Below are positions 35,724-45,104 of a stretch of 64,000 nt of DNA, one piece after another. The translations under genes and the position numbers were made by a program. Origin of the DNA: Inquilinus sp. KBS0705 (GTDB taxonomy: Bacteria; Bacteroidota; Bacteroidia; Sphingobacteriales; Sphingobacteriaceae); assembly GCA_005938025.2 (NCBI GenBank), contig VCCI02000001.1, forward strand, positions 558,001 to 622,000, written 5' to 3'. Each line of letters starts with the position of its first letter. The first letter of the stretch is position 1. Below the pieces are notes generated by a model, which searched no databases, was not told the DNA's origin, and saw nothing but the letters and a program-made list of their open reading frames with translations.

Positions 35724-36638
35724 ATGAGAAAAATCGCTTTTATCATACCGCCGAATGTCGAAATATTAGACCTGGCCGGTCCGGTTCAGGTTTTTACAGA
35801 AGCCAGGTTTTACGGCTTCGAAATTGATCTTGAGTATTTTACTTTCGGTGCTGATCCTGTATCAAGCTCAGGACTCGGGTTCGGTAAAATTACTCATTTT
35901 TCAGAAGCCGCATTAAAGGAAGGCGATTTTATATTTGTCCCCGGAATGGATTTTGACTATGTCAGCAGCATATCCTTCAATGGAGAACGCCATTTTTTCA
36001 ACTGGCTTAAAGCCTGCTCTGATAAAAGAATAACCGTTTGTTCAGTATGCAACGGTGCCTTTGCTCTTGGCCGTGCAGGTCTGCTGCATAATACGGAATG
36101 TACAACGCATTGGAGACGAGTGGAAACGCTGCAGAAAGAGTTTCCGACTGCAAGGGTACTTGGTGAGATCCTGTTTGTAAAGAGCAATAATGTTTATACC
36201 AGTGCCGGCATCAGCGCCGGGATAGACCTTTCGCTCGCCATTCTAGAAGATCTTAAAGGTCCGCTGTTTACACATAAAGTTGCGCGCGGCCTCGTCGTCT
36301 ACCACAGGAGAAGCGGCAAGCACCGTCAGCAGAGCATTTACCTTGATTACCGTAATCATATCAACCCGCAGGTACACGAAGTCCAGGATTACCTGATCGA
36401 TAACCTTTCAGAAGAAAATAACATTGATACGCTTGCGGCACTGGTGAATATGAGCCCCCGCAATCTGAGCAGGGTGTTTAAGGAAAAAACCGGTTCTACA
36501 ATTCTGGAGTATCATACGGCACTTCGCAAGGAGTTTGCCAGTACGATGCTGAATAACCCGGACTACACGATGGAATATATAGCTGCAAAATGCGGATTCA
36601 AAACGGCGAGACAGTTACAGCGGATTTTAAAAAAATGA
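35724..36638 (+). CDS. GlxA-type AraC regulator
   Basis: The protein is 304 residues. The N-terminal ~180 residues are a DJ-1/PfpI (GATase1-like) domain with the elbow motif TVCSVCNGAFALGRAGLL and the TTHW strand. The C-terminus is an AraC double HTH (about 215-300), LAALVNMSPRNLSRVFKEKTG and YIAAKCGFKTARQLQRIL. Family members regulate catabolic or stress genes in response to small metabolites. It stands just upstream of the frameshifted DJ-1 gene, whose domain is paralogous to its own N-terminus, and it probably controls that unit and the DMT transporter. Confidence 0.88.
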   Translation: MRKIAFIIPPNVEILDLAGPVQVFTEARFYGFEIDLEYFTFGADPVSSSGLGFGKITHFSEAALKEGDFIFVPGMDFDYVSSISFNGERHFFNWLKACSDKRITVCSVCNGAFALGRAGLLHNTECTTHWRRVETLQKEFPTARVLGEILFVKSNNVYTSAGISAGIDLSLAILEDLKGPLFTHKVARGLVVYHRRSGKHRQQSIYLDYRNHINPQVHEVQDYLIDNLSEENNIDTLAALVNMSPRNLSRVFKEKTGSTILEYHTALRKEFASTMLNNPDYTMEYIAAKCGFKTARQLQRILKK

Positions 36639-36735
36639 TTCCCGTCGAGGATGCTTTTTCGTCCTTATCTGACGGGGGATTGTCATTTTCAAGGCTGTCA
36701 AAAGGTGGACATTTGACTCATAATTTATAGTCAAA

Positions 36736-37906
36736 ATGAAATTGTTAAATAACTCAGGAACAGCAGCAATAATGACTTGCTATATAGCAGCCGCCCTGCT
36801 CATTTTTACCGGCACACACCAGGCCGCCGCCCAGCCGGCTAACACCATGGTTAAAGATGATACGTCGAAACTTCCGGCTTATCATCGGTTCAAGCCGACG
36901 GCACTGATCATTGCAGACCCCAGATCAACAGAGATGTTCGATATGCTTGCCCCTTTCTACATCTTCAGTTCAACAGGAAGGATGAATGTGTTTATCGTTT
37001 CAAAGGAAAATACACCTGTACTGATCAAAAAGGACCTTTATGTACTGCCCCCAGCTTACGTTTAAGCAAGTGGATTCCCTGGGAATAACCGCCTCTGTAA
37101 TCGTAATTCCCGCATTATCAAAGCGTAATGACAAGCAGGATCCGGCAGTTGTTTCTTTCATCAGGGATCACTATACCGGCAGCGCAAGGATTCTGGCCGT
37201 ATGTGACGGCGCATCAACTGCCGCAGCAACTGGATTGTTCGATGGCAAACCTATTACCTGTCATGCATCTGATTTTGCAATGGTTAGTTCGTATTTCAGC
37301 AAACCTCAGTGGATCCAGGGGGTTAACGTTGCGCATAGTGGAAATCTTTACAGCACCGCGGGAGTTTCAAACGCGGTGGAAGGGAGCCTTACTGTGATAA
37401 ATGATATGTTCGGCCGCGAAACTATGCAGGCTGCTGCGGCCATAATCAACTATCCTCACCCGGAGATATTAACTTCTCATCAGAGCATCGCCATAAAGTT
37501 TGATGACGAATTTAATGCCACCCTTAAACCGGTTAGCAGCCAGAACCGAAAACTCGGAATTTTTCTTCAGAACGGACTGAATGAGTTTGCTTTCGTAAGC
37601 ATACTTGATACTTATGGCCGTTCATTTCCGAAAGTTATCAAAGGGTATACTGCGGACGGCCTTCCTGTTCAAACAAAATACGGCCTTACTATACTCAGTA
37701 CAGGCGACAATGACCCCTCCAAAGTTGATGAGATCCATTTGCTGACTCCTCCTGAAGAAGCCGCCGTAGCCCGGTTTGGAACTGCAGTGCAGGTAAATTA
37801 TGATCTGAAAGGGCAGTATCCCATAGAAACATGTCTGAAACGTATCAGTGAGCTTTTTGGTAGTCCTTTCCAGCTCATAGTCAAACAGATGCTTGACTAT
37901 AATTAG
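36736..37906 (+). pseudogene. DJ-1/PfpI-family gene with a single-base frameshift
   Basis: This is a second copy of the protein at 28946, with a Sec signal, PRSTEMFDMLAPFYIFSSTG and, in the second frame, LAVCDGASTAAATGLFDG. The frame breaks at a run of five C at 37048-37052: frame 1 reads on to PAYV and stop, while dropping one C gives YVLPQLTFKQVD, the sequence the paralog has. The second frame then continues to 37906 uninterrupted. The lesion is thus one extra C. It may be a sequencing error, a recent inactivation or a homopolymer-based switch. The rest of the sequence is well conserved. Confidence 0.8.
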
Positions 37907-37975
37907 GCAATTAATCCCTGCAATACTTGCCTCTGCCGTTATTGTACTTTACCTGACACCACCGCTAGCCCACGT

Positions 37976-38899
37976 ATGTTGCCTGCTGAAAATAAAAATA
38001 TTATTAACTGGACACTTTTCTGCCTGATTTTTCTGATCTGGGGGAGTTCATTTATCTTAATGAAGATCGCCCTTTTTGACAGTCACGGGGCGCGGCTGTT
38101 TACTGTACTTCAGGTTGCAGCGATACGCATCATTACAGCCGCAGCGGTTTTACTGCCAGTCGTTTATAGACAGTGGAAATGTGTTCCTGCAAATTTGACG
38201 GGCTACATCATTCTTTCCGGCATTGTCGGTACTTTAGTGCCTGCACTGCTGTTTTGTTATGCAGAAACAAAGATAGACAGCACGCTAGCAGGAACCTTAA
38301 ACTCACTGACGCCGGTATTTACCATTTTGATCAGTGGGTTTTTTTTCAACGTCCGGATATTTAAATACCAGGTGGTTGGTATCATCCTCGGTTTTATTGG
38401 CGTACTGCTTCTTTTTCTTAGCAGCAAAAGTTCAGGAGAAAGTCAAATACTCGGCTGTGGTTTTATCGTAATGGCAGTCATATGTTACGCGGTGAATATT
38501 ACCTTGATAGCCAGGCAACTGAAAGTACTGAGTTCCTTGGCAATTGTCGCTTTTTCACTGTTTTCCGTTGCCATTCCCAGCATCATTATGTTAGGTATGT
38601 CGGTTTTTTTTTCTTCGCCGCTTTCAGGCCGAAGTTATTTCCGCGGATGTATTGCTGCCGGGACACTAGGCATTTTGGGTACTGCTTTTGCATGGATCAT
38701 ATTTTATGAGCTCTCCAGACGCACAACTTCGATATTTGCGGCCACTGCCAGTTACGGGATACCGTTTATTTCTCTGGCTTGGGGAATATGGTATGGTGAA
38801 AATGTTTCGCCTATGCAGGTTGGAAGCCTATTGATTGTCATCCTGGCGATAATCCTTATCCGGTATGGTAAGCCTAATGGGAAATCGGCGACTGAATAA
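37976..38899 (+). CDS. EamA-family (DMT) transporter
   Basis: Inner-membrane transporter of 307 residues with about ten hydrophobic helices in two EamA repeats. The first begins FLIWGSSFILMKIALF and the second about residue 150. The short C-terminus is on the cytoplasmic side by the positive-inside rule. Family members export amino acids, nucleosides or other metabolites, and the substrate is not predictable. It is 69 nt behind the frameshifted DJ-1 gene. Confidence 0.88.
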   Translation: MLPAENKNIINWTLFCLIFLIWGSSFILMKIALFDSHGARLFTVLQVAAIRIITAAAVLLPVVYRQWKCVPANLTGYIILSGIVGTLVPALLFCYAETKIDSTLAGTLNSLTPVFTILISGFFFNVRIFKYQVVGIILGFIGVLLLFLSSKSSGESQILGCGFIVMAVICYAVNITLIARQLKVLSSLAIVAFSLFSVAIPSIIMLGMSVFFSSPLSGRSYFRGCIAAGTLGILGTAFAWIIFYELSRRTTSIFAATASYGIPFISLAWGIWYGENVSPMQVGSLLIVILAIILIRYGKPNGKSATE

Positions 38900-38976
38900 G
38901 CGCAGTCAGCCAAATACTTGATTAATATCTATTCTTGATGCGAGTTTTGTACTTAATAAATAAAATTATATAAAAA

Positions 38977-39825
38977 TTGAAAAACAAGAACGCTTATAGA
39001 AAGGCCCTGATAGATAAAATGGGATGCGGCGTTGAGCAATGTGAGGTTACCATTGATTCTGTAAAAACAGCTTATCTATCCGCCGGGGCTGGTGATGCCG
39101 TCATTTGTCTGCATGGTGCCGGAGCCGGTGCGGTTACCTGGTATCCTTCAATCGCTTCTATTGCTAAAAAGTTTCGTGTGATTGCGCCTGACGTCGTCGG
39201 ATACGGAGAGTCGGACAAACCGGATGCGTCTTATGACCGCCCTTATTTCTCAAGGTGGCTTAACGGGTTTCTTACTCAACTGGACGTCCCAGCGGCTCAT
39301 ATAATAGGACTTTCCCAGGGAGGGGCAATAGCACTCCAGTTCGCCATTGACTACCCAAAGAAAGTTAAAAGACTTGTCTTAGTTGACTCAGCGGGTTTGG
39401 GTGCGCAGGTTTCTTTCTGGCCTTTTGTCGGATTGATCTGGATGAATAATTTACCATCAGCAGCAGCTAATCGCTTTAATTCAAATTATATTCTGCACGA
39501 TCCTGAAAATCGGGATCCGAACCATAGCAGATATTCGGTTGCCGTCGTTAAGGACCCGGGAGGAAAAAATGTATTCCGGCAAGGTAGGGGCTCTGCAGTG
39601 TCAAAAATACCCGAAGAATCATTACGACAAATAAGAAATGAAACACTTATCATTTGGGGGAAACAAGATAGGTTATTCAGTTTTATATATGGGGAGGAAG
39701 CAGCTAAATTAATTCCAAATGCCCAATTACGTTTAATTGATAATGCCGGACATCTGCCCTTGATTGATCAACCTCAAGTCTTCAATGGAATCCTGATTGA
39801 TTTTTTATCTGAGGTACCAGAATAA
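38977..39825 (+). CDS. Alpha/beta-hydrolase-fold protein
   Basis: The protein is 282 residues if TTG at 38977 is the start, which is AT-rich and without a ribosome site. An ATG at 39019 gives 268 residues. The fold is a canonical alpha/beta hydrolase: HGAGAGAVTWYP (oxyanion-hole region), GLSQGGA (nucleophile Ser in the GxSxG elbow), a Asp before the C-terminal helix (WGKQDRLF) and the catalytic His in NAGHLPLIDQP. It is an esterase, lipase-like or C-C hydrolase, with substrate unknown. It is on its own downstream of the transporter and convergent with the CPBP operon. Confidence 0.82.
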   Translation: MKNKNAYRKALIDKMGCGVEQCEVTIDSVKTAYLSAGAGDAVICLHGAGAGAVTWYPSIASIAKKFRVIAPDVVGYGESDKPDASYDRPYFSRWLNGFLTQLDVPAAHIIGLSQGGAIALQFAIDYPKKVKRLVLVDSAGLGAQVSFWPFVGLIWMNNLPSAAANRFNSNYILHDPENRDPNHSRYSVAVVKDPGGKNVFRQGRGSAVSKIPEESLRQIRNETLIIWGKQDRLFSFIYGEEAAKLIPNAQLRLIDNAGHLPLIDQPQVFNGILIDFLSEVPE

Positions 39826-39944
39826 TATTTTTTCATTTAAAACATTAAATACATAATCGTATGCATTCAATGCTCCGGCAATTGGAATGTGAAGGTATCT
39901 CAAAAATTCTTACAAACTTTCTGACAGCAGCTGATGCAGTATTT

Positions 39945-40769
39945 TTACGGTAATTTCTTTTCACTGGGTTTTAATCTGTAAAGAAAAATAATAAACAGGA
40001 TTACACAAGTCAGTCCCGGCAGGCTTGCTTCAAGGCCAAAATTACCCCCCGTAAGCCAAACCGGACCTGTGGAAAAGACAGGAATCAAAATGCTGGAACC
40101 GGCTTTGCCGCTTACGGAAAAGCCCAGCAAAGGTCCCTGTACCCAATTTGCCATAAGATGTATGCCGATTGCCACGGCAAGGCTTTTAAAACGGATCACC
40201 GCCAGGCCGAACATCAGCGAAGCAAAGAAAATATTAATACCTGCAAACGCTTTTGTGGCACCAGTCATGCCTGGATTATCAAGGTGGATCAACAGGAAAT
40301 ACCCACCGATAAGTATTTGGCCCGGCCATTCACCGATACTCGTGAGCAGCCGTTGAAAGATAAACCCCCGAAAGAGTGTTTCCTCAGCAATCGCCACGCT
40401 AAGATATATCAGGGTCACTTCCAATATGGATGATAATTCACAGGGTGCTGATTTCCAGTGAACCCAGCCTCCCGCGAATAAAAAAAATGCCGGTATTAAC
40501 ATTAGTGCCGCGCCAATTAGCAGCCCGGTCATATGAAGTTTCAGCCAGCGCCAGTTTATGCGCCCTGTGACCAGATGCACCGGCTCCTTACGCATCAGTT
40601 GGATGAGAACGGTGGTTACAACCGTGATCAGTGCCTGCCAGGGCATACTGATCTTAAAGTGGTATTCGGCGGAAAGCAAGATGAGGGGTAATGTGATGGC
40701 GGCAAGCAACAGGAAAAACACACCGATCCATAGCAAGTTCACCAATCGGGTTTTAACGGCCAAATTCAT
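39945..40769 (-). CDS. CPBP-family intramembrane protease
   Basis: Integral membrane protein of 274 residues with about eight hydrophobic helices. The CPBP (Abi, CaaX-protease and bacteriocin-processing) motifs are present: EETLFRGF (EExxxR) and, in later helices, conserved His/Asn-like positions. Family members cleave in the membrane and have been linked to CaaX-type processing and self-immunity to bacteriocins. It is the last gene of a five-gene minus-strand operon and overlaps its paralog upstream by 4 nt. Confidence 0.85.
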   Translation of the reverse strand: MNLAVKTRLVNLLWIGVFFLLLAAITLPLILLSAEYHFKISMPWQALITVVTTVLIQLMRKEPVHLVTGRINWRWLKLHMTGLLIGAALMLIPAFFLFAGGWVHWKSAPCELSSILEVTLIYLSVAIAEETLFRGFIFQRLLTSIGEWPGQILIGGYFLLIHLDNPGMTGATKAFAGINIFFASLMFGLAVIRFKSLAVAIGIHLMANWVQGPLLGFSVSGKAGSSILIPVFSTGPVWLTGGNFGLEASLPGLTCVILFIIFLYRLKPSEKKLP

Positions 40770-41620
40770 GCTCTTTCATTGAATTTGGCATAAGGTATTA
40801 GCTGGTTGTTCTTGATATTAAAATGCATCAGGAGTATTGCGGCGATCAGGCAGAAGATGGTCGCTTGAATGCTACCTTCAGGCCCGAAATTTCCACCGGT
40901 AATGAACTCCGGTCCCGTAATCTTTGTGACGAGTAAACTGCCGGTATATTCATTGCCCGAGGTAATTGCGCCAAAGATGCCCGACTGCACGAAGTTCCAG
41001 GCAAAATGTATACTTATCGGCAACCAGAGGCTGCGGGAATACATGTAAGCCGTGCCTAACAAGAGCCCGGCTTCGAGAGCAACGCAAGTAGCTGACACAA
41101 ATGTAGCCGCCGGATTAAAAAAGTGCAAGGCACCAAAAATGATTGCTGATATCATTAAAGCGATATAGCTTCCGAGCCTTTCTTCCAGGATCCTAAAAAG
41201 TATGCCGCGGATCAGGATCTCTTCAAAGATTGCGCTTGTAAATGCCACCGTCAACGGTATAATCACACTGGTTACCGAATTGATGCCAATGACGTGAAAC
41301 CCACTATTGAGGTATATAACGAAAATAGTAAACGATTGAATGACCATGCCGATCATTAAGCCCAGACCAACATTTCGGGGTAAGTTGCGTGCAGAGATCT
41401 CGGTGACCTTTCGTTTTTCCAGCCATTTGAAGAATAAACTATAGGTATAAATTACCGCTAAAGAGGCGGATATGCCTTTGAATAGGTTTCGGGATACCCT
41501 GCCTGTGCCTAAAAGTTCAAGCACCTTGCTGGCTATGTTTTGGACAAATATAAATGCGAATAAACAGGCCAAAAGGCCGAGCATTATCCGGCTAATCGGA
41601 TGGGTCAATAGTTTTCTCAT
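40766..41620 (-). CDS. CPBP-family intramembrane protease (paralog)
   Basis: The protein is 284 residues, a second CPBP protein in tandem with the one at 39945. EEILIRGI (EExxxR) is in the corresponding helix, followed by FGALHFF, which supplies the second-motif His. Both genes share size and topology, suggesting an old duplication. It overlaps its neighbours on both sides by 4 nt. It may process or confer protection against a membrane peptide; nothing in sequence identifies the substrate. Confidence 0.85.
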   Translation of the reverse strand: MRKLLTHPISRIMLGLLACLFAFIFVQNIASKVLELLGTGRVSRNLFKGISASLAVIYTYSLFFKWLEKRKVTEISARNLPRNVGLGLMIGMVIQSFTIFVIYLNSGFHVIGINSVTSVIIPLTVAFTSAIFEEILIRGILFRILEERLGSYIALMISAIIFGALHFFNPAATFVSATCVALEAGLLLGTAYMYSRSLWLPISIHFAWNFVQSGIFGAITSGNEYTGSLLVTKITGPEFITGGNFGPEGSIQATIFCLIAAILLMHFNIKNNQLIPYAKFNERA

Positions 41621-42285
41621 TGCTTGCCGTTTTTAAACCCTTTGATAATGAGGTATAGCCCAAGAGAAAATTCCCAGGTGGCAATGGGCAGCCCCATCAT
41701 ACCAGCCACGGGCGACAGTCTTCCCATAAACCCAAATAGGATAGCCGCCCATGAAATTAGCAGCAGCGCGGCGCCTACAAAACCGAGTATGGGCAATACG
41801 CGCGGGACAAGGCGGGATCGATATATTAAAAAACCCAGCAGCACTGCATTGATCGCCGATATCAAACTCTGCCCGATCAGGAACATCCGGTCATATAAAA
41901 CAACCAGGGTTTCAGTATGCCGCAAGCTAACCGCGGCGAAAAGGAACGCGACCCCGACGAAAATTGTGCCTGCTTCCAGCGTGCGTGAGGCGATGAAGCC
42001 AAGTGCCAGCCCCTCATGCTGCATTTTTAGCACCGGGTATAAAGCAATAGCGGTACCCATGCCCGCCAGCGCTACGATGATCTCCAGAATACCACCGACC
42101 AATACAGCCGTATCAGCGCCTGAATAATTTTGATGATGTATCGGACTGTAAAGGACAATGGTCGGGATAGATATGAAGGTAAGCAGGTAGCAGATGCCAG
42201 CCGCCAGCGCGGTTTTACCATGCGGATTGATTGAAAAGGTATCCGTTTCTGAAATCGCGATACTAGCGTTATCTATTGTTTTCAT
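41617..42285 (-). CDS. DUF4386 family membrane protein
   Basis: The protein is 222 residues from ATG 42285. A TTG at 42309 would add eight residues and overlap the peptidase gene. There are about six transmembrane helices, with the family pattern ALAAGICYLLTFISIP and a C-terminal WEFSLGLYLIIKG. DUF4386 proteins are small membrane proteins of Bacteroidota and Firmicutes with no assigned role. It sits between the C1 peptidase and the two CPBP genes in the operon, with a 4-nt overlap on the downstream side. Confidence 0.8.
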   Translation of the reverse strand: MKTIDNASIAISETDTFSINPHGKTALAAGICYLLTFISIPTIVLYSPIHHQNYSGADTAVLVGGILEIIVALAGMGTAIALYPVLKMQHEGLALGFIASRTLEAGTIFVGVAFLFAAVSLRHTETLVVLYDRMFLIGQSLISAINAVLLGFLIYRSRLVPRVLPILGFVGAALLLISWAAILFGFMGRLSPVAGMMGLPIATWEFSLGLYLIIKGFKNGKQ

Positions 42286-42305
42286 AAATATAGTTTTTGA
42301 TGTTT

Positions 42306-43721
42306 TCAACGAACTGGTTTAAGCTTAGCCACCATTTCTTTTGGAAACGCATCTTTGTGCACCATAACGGAGATCGTTTTCAAAAGCAGATAATCTTTAG
42401 ACATATACACATAGCCTCCACAATCTGAACCTGCGGATGAATTTTTTGCGATATAGAACTTCTTTCCCTCTTTGTCTTCCGCCATCCCGATGATGTGCAT
42501 GTTGTGATCATCCTGCGTGGTATAATTGTCAAAAGCGGTTTGTCTGGCCTGCTGCGTTATCTTTTCGTCTTTAGCCAGCCTGCAAAAACCGTCTTGATAG
42601 CCTTCGTGAATATCCCCATCCCAGCAAACTGAATAGTTATTCAAAAGTGCATGATCGATGATGGCCGTAAAGTCGTTTAGCGGCACGTTTAAATAGGCAT
42701 TGCCATTCCAGTTCGATCCGATTTCCAAAGGGAATTTTTTATAAAAAGGGTGATGCGTATAGGAAGTCACCTCTACATAATCCTCAGGATCAATGCCTAT
42801 ATTTTCTTTGGCAAAAGATTTCGCTGTGTAGGACTTTCCCTTGTAGTCGAAAGCAGCAGGCGCCTTGGCCATTGTTTTATAGATAATTGCTGAAACTGCA
42901 TTCCTGTATCCCTCCGGTGTCATTACCCCGCGGCCTTCATCTATAAAACGCTTTAACTTATCTTTTATAGCAAGTTCCATCTTGAGGTGCTCATGGATCG
43001 AGCGGCTGTCGATTTTACCGGAGTACACCACCTCCGGGATTGCGCCATAGGTTTTGTAAGCTTTTAAAGCGCTGAAAGTGAGGTCGCCTTCGTTGAAAGC
43101 AATATTGCCCTGCATCCTTACGTAGCGCTCAGCTTTCTCCATCAGGGTTGGTATCACGTAGAACATCGGAGAAAGCACGACAGGCTTCTTCCCAATCCGT
43201 ATTGCTTCTGTTTCTATGAAAGATGTTGTGGCATGGCTCCAGCAGGTACCTGTGTTCTGCTGGTCCTTTGTGGGGGTACTTGCAATTAGTTTAAGTATTT
43301 TATACCCCTCAAATTTGGGATTCATCCTGCTTTTTAGCGTAAATACGTCGTCGGTCGGTTTTAAAGTCAAAGGGAATAAAGCGCCTTGTATCCAGTTGCC
43401 GCGAATCAACGAATCTCCGGGACTCAAAACACCTTTATACATGGAACCTTTTCCTAGTCTGGTGCTCAGGTCAGCAAACACGCTATCCTTTACTGTCCAA
43501 ACAGAATCTATAAAGCCGTCTTTACTTAATTGCTCAGGAACATCAAAGGTTGAGGCATCAGTTTTATCTTTGAAATTGATTATGATCGTTAGCGTCGGCC
43601 CATTTGGAATAACCAGTTTACCGGACCATGAACCTTTTAAACGGTGCTGATCGTTACTTTGCGCATGAGTTGCGAGGCTTATAATCATCGTGGCAAACAA
43701 CAGGAATAGGGGTTTTTTCAT
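42306..43721 (-). CDS. Secreted papain-like C1-family peptidase
   Basis: Exported cysteine peptidase of 471 residues. A Sec signal ends near residue 21 (ATHAQ). A beta-rich module (GSWSGKLVIPNG) covers about 28-125. The C1B (bleomycin-hydrolase-like) domain follows: QQNTGTCWSHAT with catalytic Cys160, DDHNMHIIG with the His, and IAKNSSAG with the Asn. All three papain residues are thus present. The beta-module is of a kind also found in front of other Bacteroidota hydrolases, probably for substrate or surface interaction. It is the second gene of the operon, 14 nt after the outer-membrane barrel, and is followed by membrane proteases. It should degrade or mature periplasmic peptides. Confidence 0.88.
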   Translation of the reverse strand: MKKPLFLLFATMIISLATHAQSNDQHRLKGSWSGKLVIPNGPTLTIIINFKDKTDASTFDVPEQLSKDGFIDSVWTVKDSVFADLSTRLGKGSMYKGVLSPGDSLIRGNWIQGALFPLTLKPTDDVFTLKSRMNPKFEGYKILKLIASTPTKDQQNTGTCWSHATTSFIETEAIRIGKKPVVLSPMFYVIPTLMEKAERYVRMQGNIAFNEGDLTFSALKAYKTYGAIPEVVYSGKIDSRSIHEHLKMELAIKDKLKRFIDEGRGVMTPEGYRNAVSAIIYKTMAKAPAAFDYKGKSYTAKSFAKENIGIDPEDYVEVTSYTHHPFYKKFPLEIGSNWNGNAYLNVPLNDFTAIIDHALLNNYSVCWDGDIHEGYQDGFCRLAKDEKITQQARQTAFDNYTTQDDHNMHIIGMAEDKEGKKFYIAKNSSAGSDCGGYVYMSKDYLLLKTISVMVHKDAFPKEMVAKLKPVR

Positions 43722-43735
43722 AATAATATTTTGTC

Positions 43736-44410
43736 TTAATTATTTTTGTGTGATGCGAAAGGATTCCTTTTCCAGGCTTTCGAAACGTGAATACTGACGA
43801 TAAAGCTGCGGTTATACATTTCCTGGCCATTTGAAATATTAGTTAAGCCATAGTTATACCGGAGGTCAAGTGTGATCCTTTTTGTTTTCGTGTGGAAAGT
43901 ATAGCCGCCGCCTGCCTGTAAACCGGCTTCAAATCGTTCAAAGCCGTTTGCAGATGAATCAAAAGTAAGGCCGCCGGTTTTATCATTGATATTCCGTGTG
44001 CCGTAAAAGTTATAGGCGATGGATGGCCCCGCGTTTAAGTGGAACTCACTGAAACAAAACCGGGCAAGTACAGGCAATTCGAAAGCATATAGGCGAATTG
44101 TTGAAGCCCGGATCGTTAAGGGGTTACTTTCTTTCAGTTTGCCGCCCTTGCCGGTGAAATACAATTCCGATACTAATGAGAATGCCGGGGTAATACCCGC
44201 CTGGAAGGAGGCACCGAGTTGGGCACCCAGAATAGAATTTTTATAATCGCTCAATTTGCTGTTTGCATCGCCATAATTCAGGTTCGTGCTGATTAGGTTA
44301 AGCAAAGGGTCTAAATAAGTTTTAGGTGTTTTAATCGTATCTTGAGCGTAGATCTGATTGCCGAAAAGCATCATGCTAAACAGCAACCCTTTAAGTAAAT
44401 TTTTCATCAT
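43736..44410 (-). CDS. Outer-membrane beta-barrel protein (PorT family)
   Basis: The protein is 224 residues with a Sec signal (MMKNLLKGLLFSMMLFGNQIYAQ, broken here at the Ala-Gln cleavage). The mature part has repeated amphipathic beta-strands with aromatic girdles (AGITPAFSLVSELYF, AGPSIAYNFYG, AGLQAGGGYTFH and LDLRYNYGLTNIS), typical of eight-stranded barrels of the PorT/OMP_b-brl_2 type. The ATG at 44407 is an equally possible start. It is first in the operon with the C1 peptidase. Such small barrels are usually structural or adhesive, and no specific role can be assigned. Confidence 0.8.
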   Translation of the reverse strand: MMKNLLKGLLFSMMLFGNQIYAQDTIKTPKTYLDPLLNLISTNLNYGDANSKLSDYKNSILGAQLGASFQAGITPAFSLVSELYFTGKGGKLKESNPLTIRASTIRLYAFELPVLARFCFSEFHLNAGPSIAYNFYGTRNINDKTGGLTFDSSANGFERFEAGLQAGGGYTFHTKTKRITLDLRYNYGLTNISNGQEMYNRSFIVSIHVSKAWKRNPFASHKNN

Positions 44411-44494
44411 TTTAATTATTTCTTCAAAGGTCGCATGTCCAGCATGCTGATAGTTAGGACGATAACTAAGTTGTATAGGACATATCCGCAGTTG

Positions 44495-45091
44495 TTACCA
44501 TGTTTTGATCACCTGCCCGGTATGCGCGCCGAATACACTTTTTCGGAAAGCGAATTCCAGCTCCCTCATCGTGGTCGGAATTTCACCTGGGAAATAAGGG
44601 AAATATTGGGGTGAATCCTCGATAACTGTCGGGCTGACCGCGTTGATGCGAATGCCGTTCTCCAGTTCAATAGCGGCAGCCCGTACAAAACCTTCTACTG
44701 CACCGTTGGCCGCTGACGCATTGGCGAAGTTCTTTTGCGGCTCTTCATTCAAGGCACCGGTGATCAAGGTAAACGAACCTTTCGGGTTGATATAATGTTG
44801 TCCTATAAGCACTAAATTGATCTGGCCCATCATCTTGCCTTCCACACCTTTCCAGAATTCCGCATCGCCCATTTTTGACCACGGGCCAACATAAGTCGGG
44901 CCTGCTGTACAAATAAGGGCATCGAATGCGCCAATCCGCTTGTACATTTTTTCAATAGATTCAGTTGAAGTAATATCCGCCTGGATATCGCCGTCTTTTG
45001 AAGAAATCCTGATCACTTCGTGTTCTTTTTCTAATGCAGCACTCAAATGCTGCCCCATGGTGCCTGTTGCACCAACAATAATGATTTTCAT
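44495..45091 (-). CDS. Atypical short-chain dehydrogenase
   Basis: Rossmann-fold oxidoreductase of 198 residues, shorter than classical SDRs. GATGTMGQHLSAAL is the N-terminal dinucleotide-binding loop. At the usual active-site helix the sequence reads NASAANGAVEGFVRAAAIEL, so the catalytic Tyr of YxxxK is replaced by Asn/Ala and only part of the site remains. The family of short SDRs with this feature is widespread, and its chemistry is uncertain. It is 13 nt downstream of the FAD oxidoreductase and probably cotranscribed. Confidence 0.82.
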   Translation of the reverse strand: MKIIIVGATGTMGQHLSAALEKEHEVIRISSKDGDIQADITSTESIEKMYKRIGAFDALICTAGPTYVGPWSKMGDAEFWKGVEGKMMGQINLVLIGQHYINPKGSFTLITGALNEEPQKNFANASAANGAVEGFVRAAAIELENGIRINAVSPTVIEDSPQYFPYFPGEIPTTMRELEFAFRKSVFGAHTGQVIKTW

Positions 45092-45104
45092 AATATGTTA
45101 TAGT

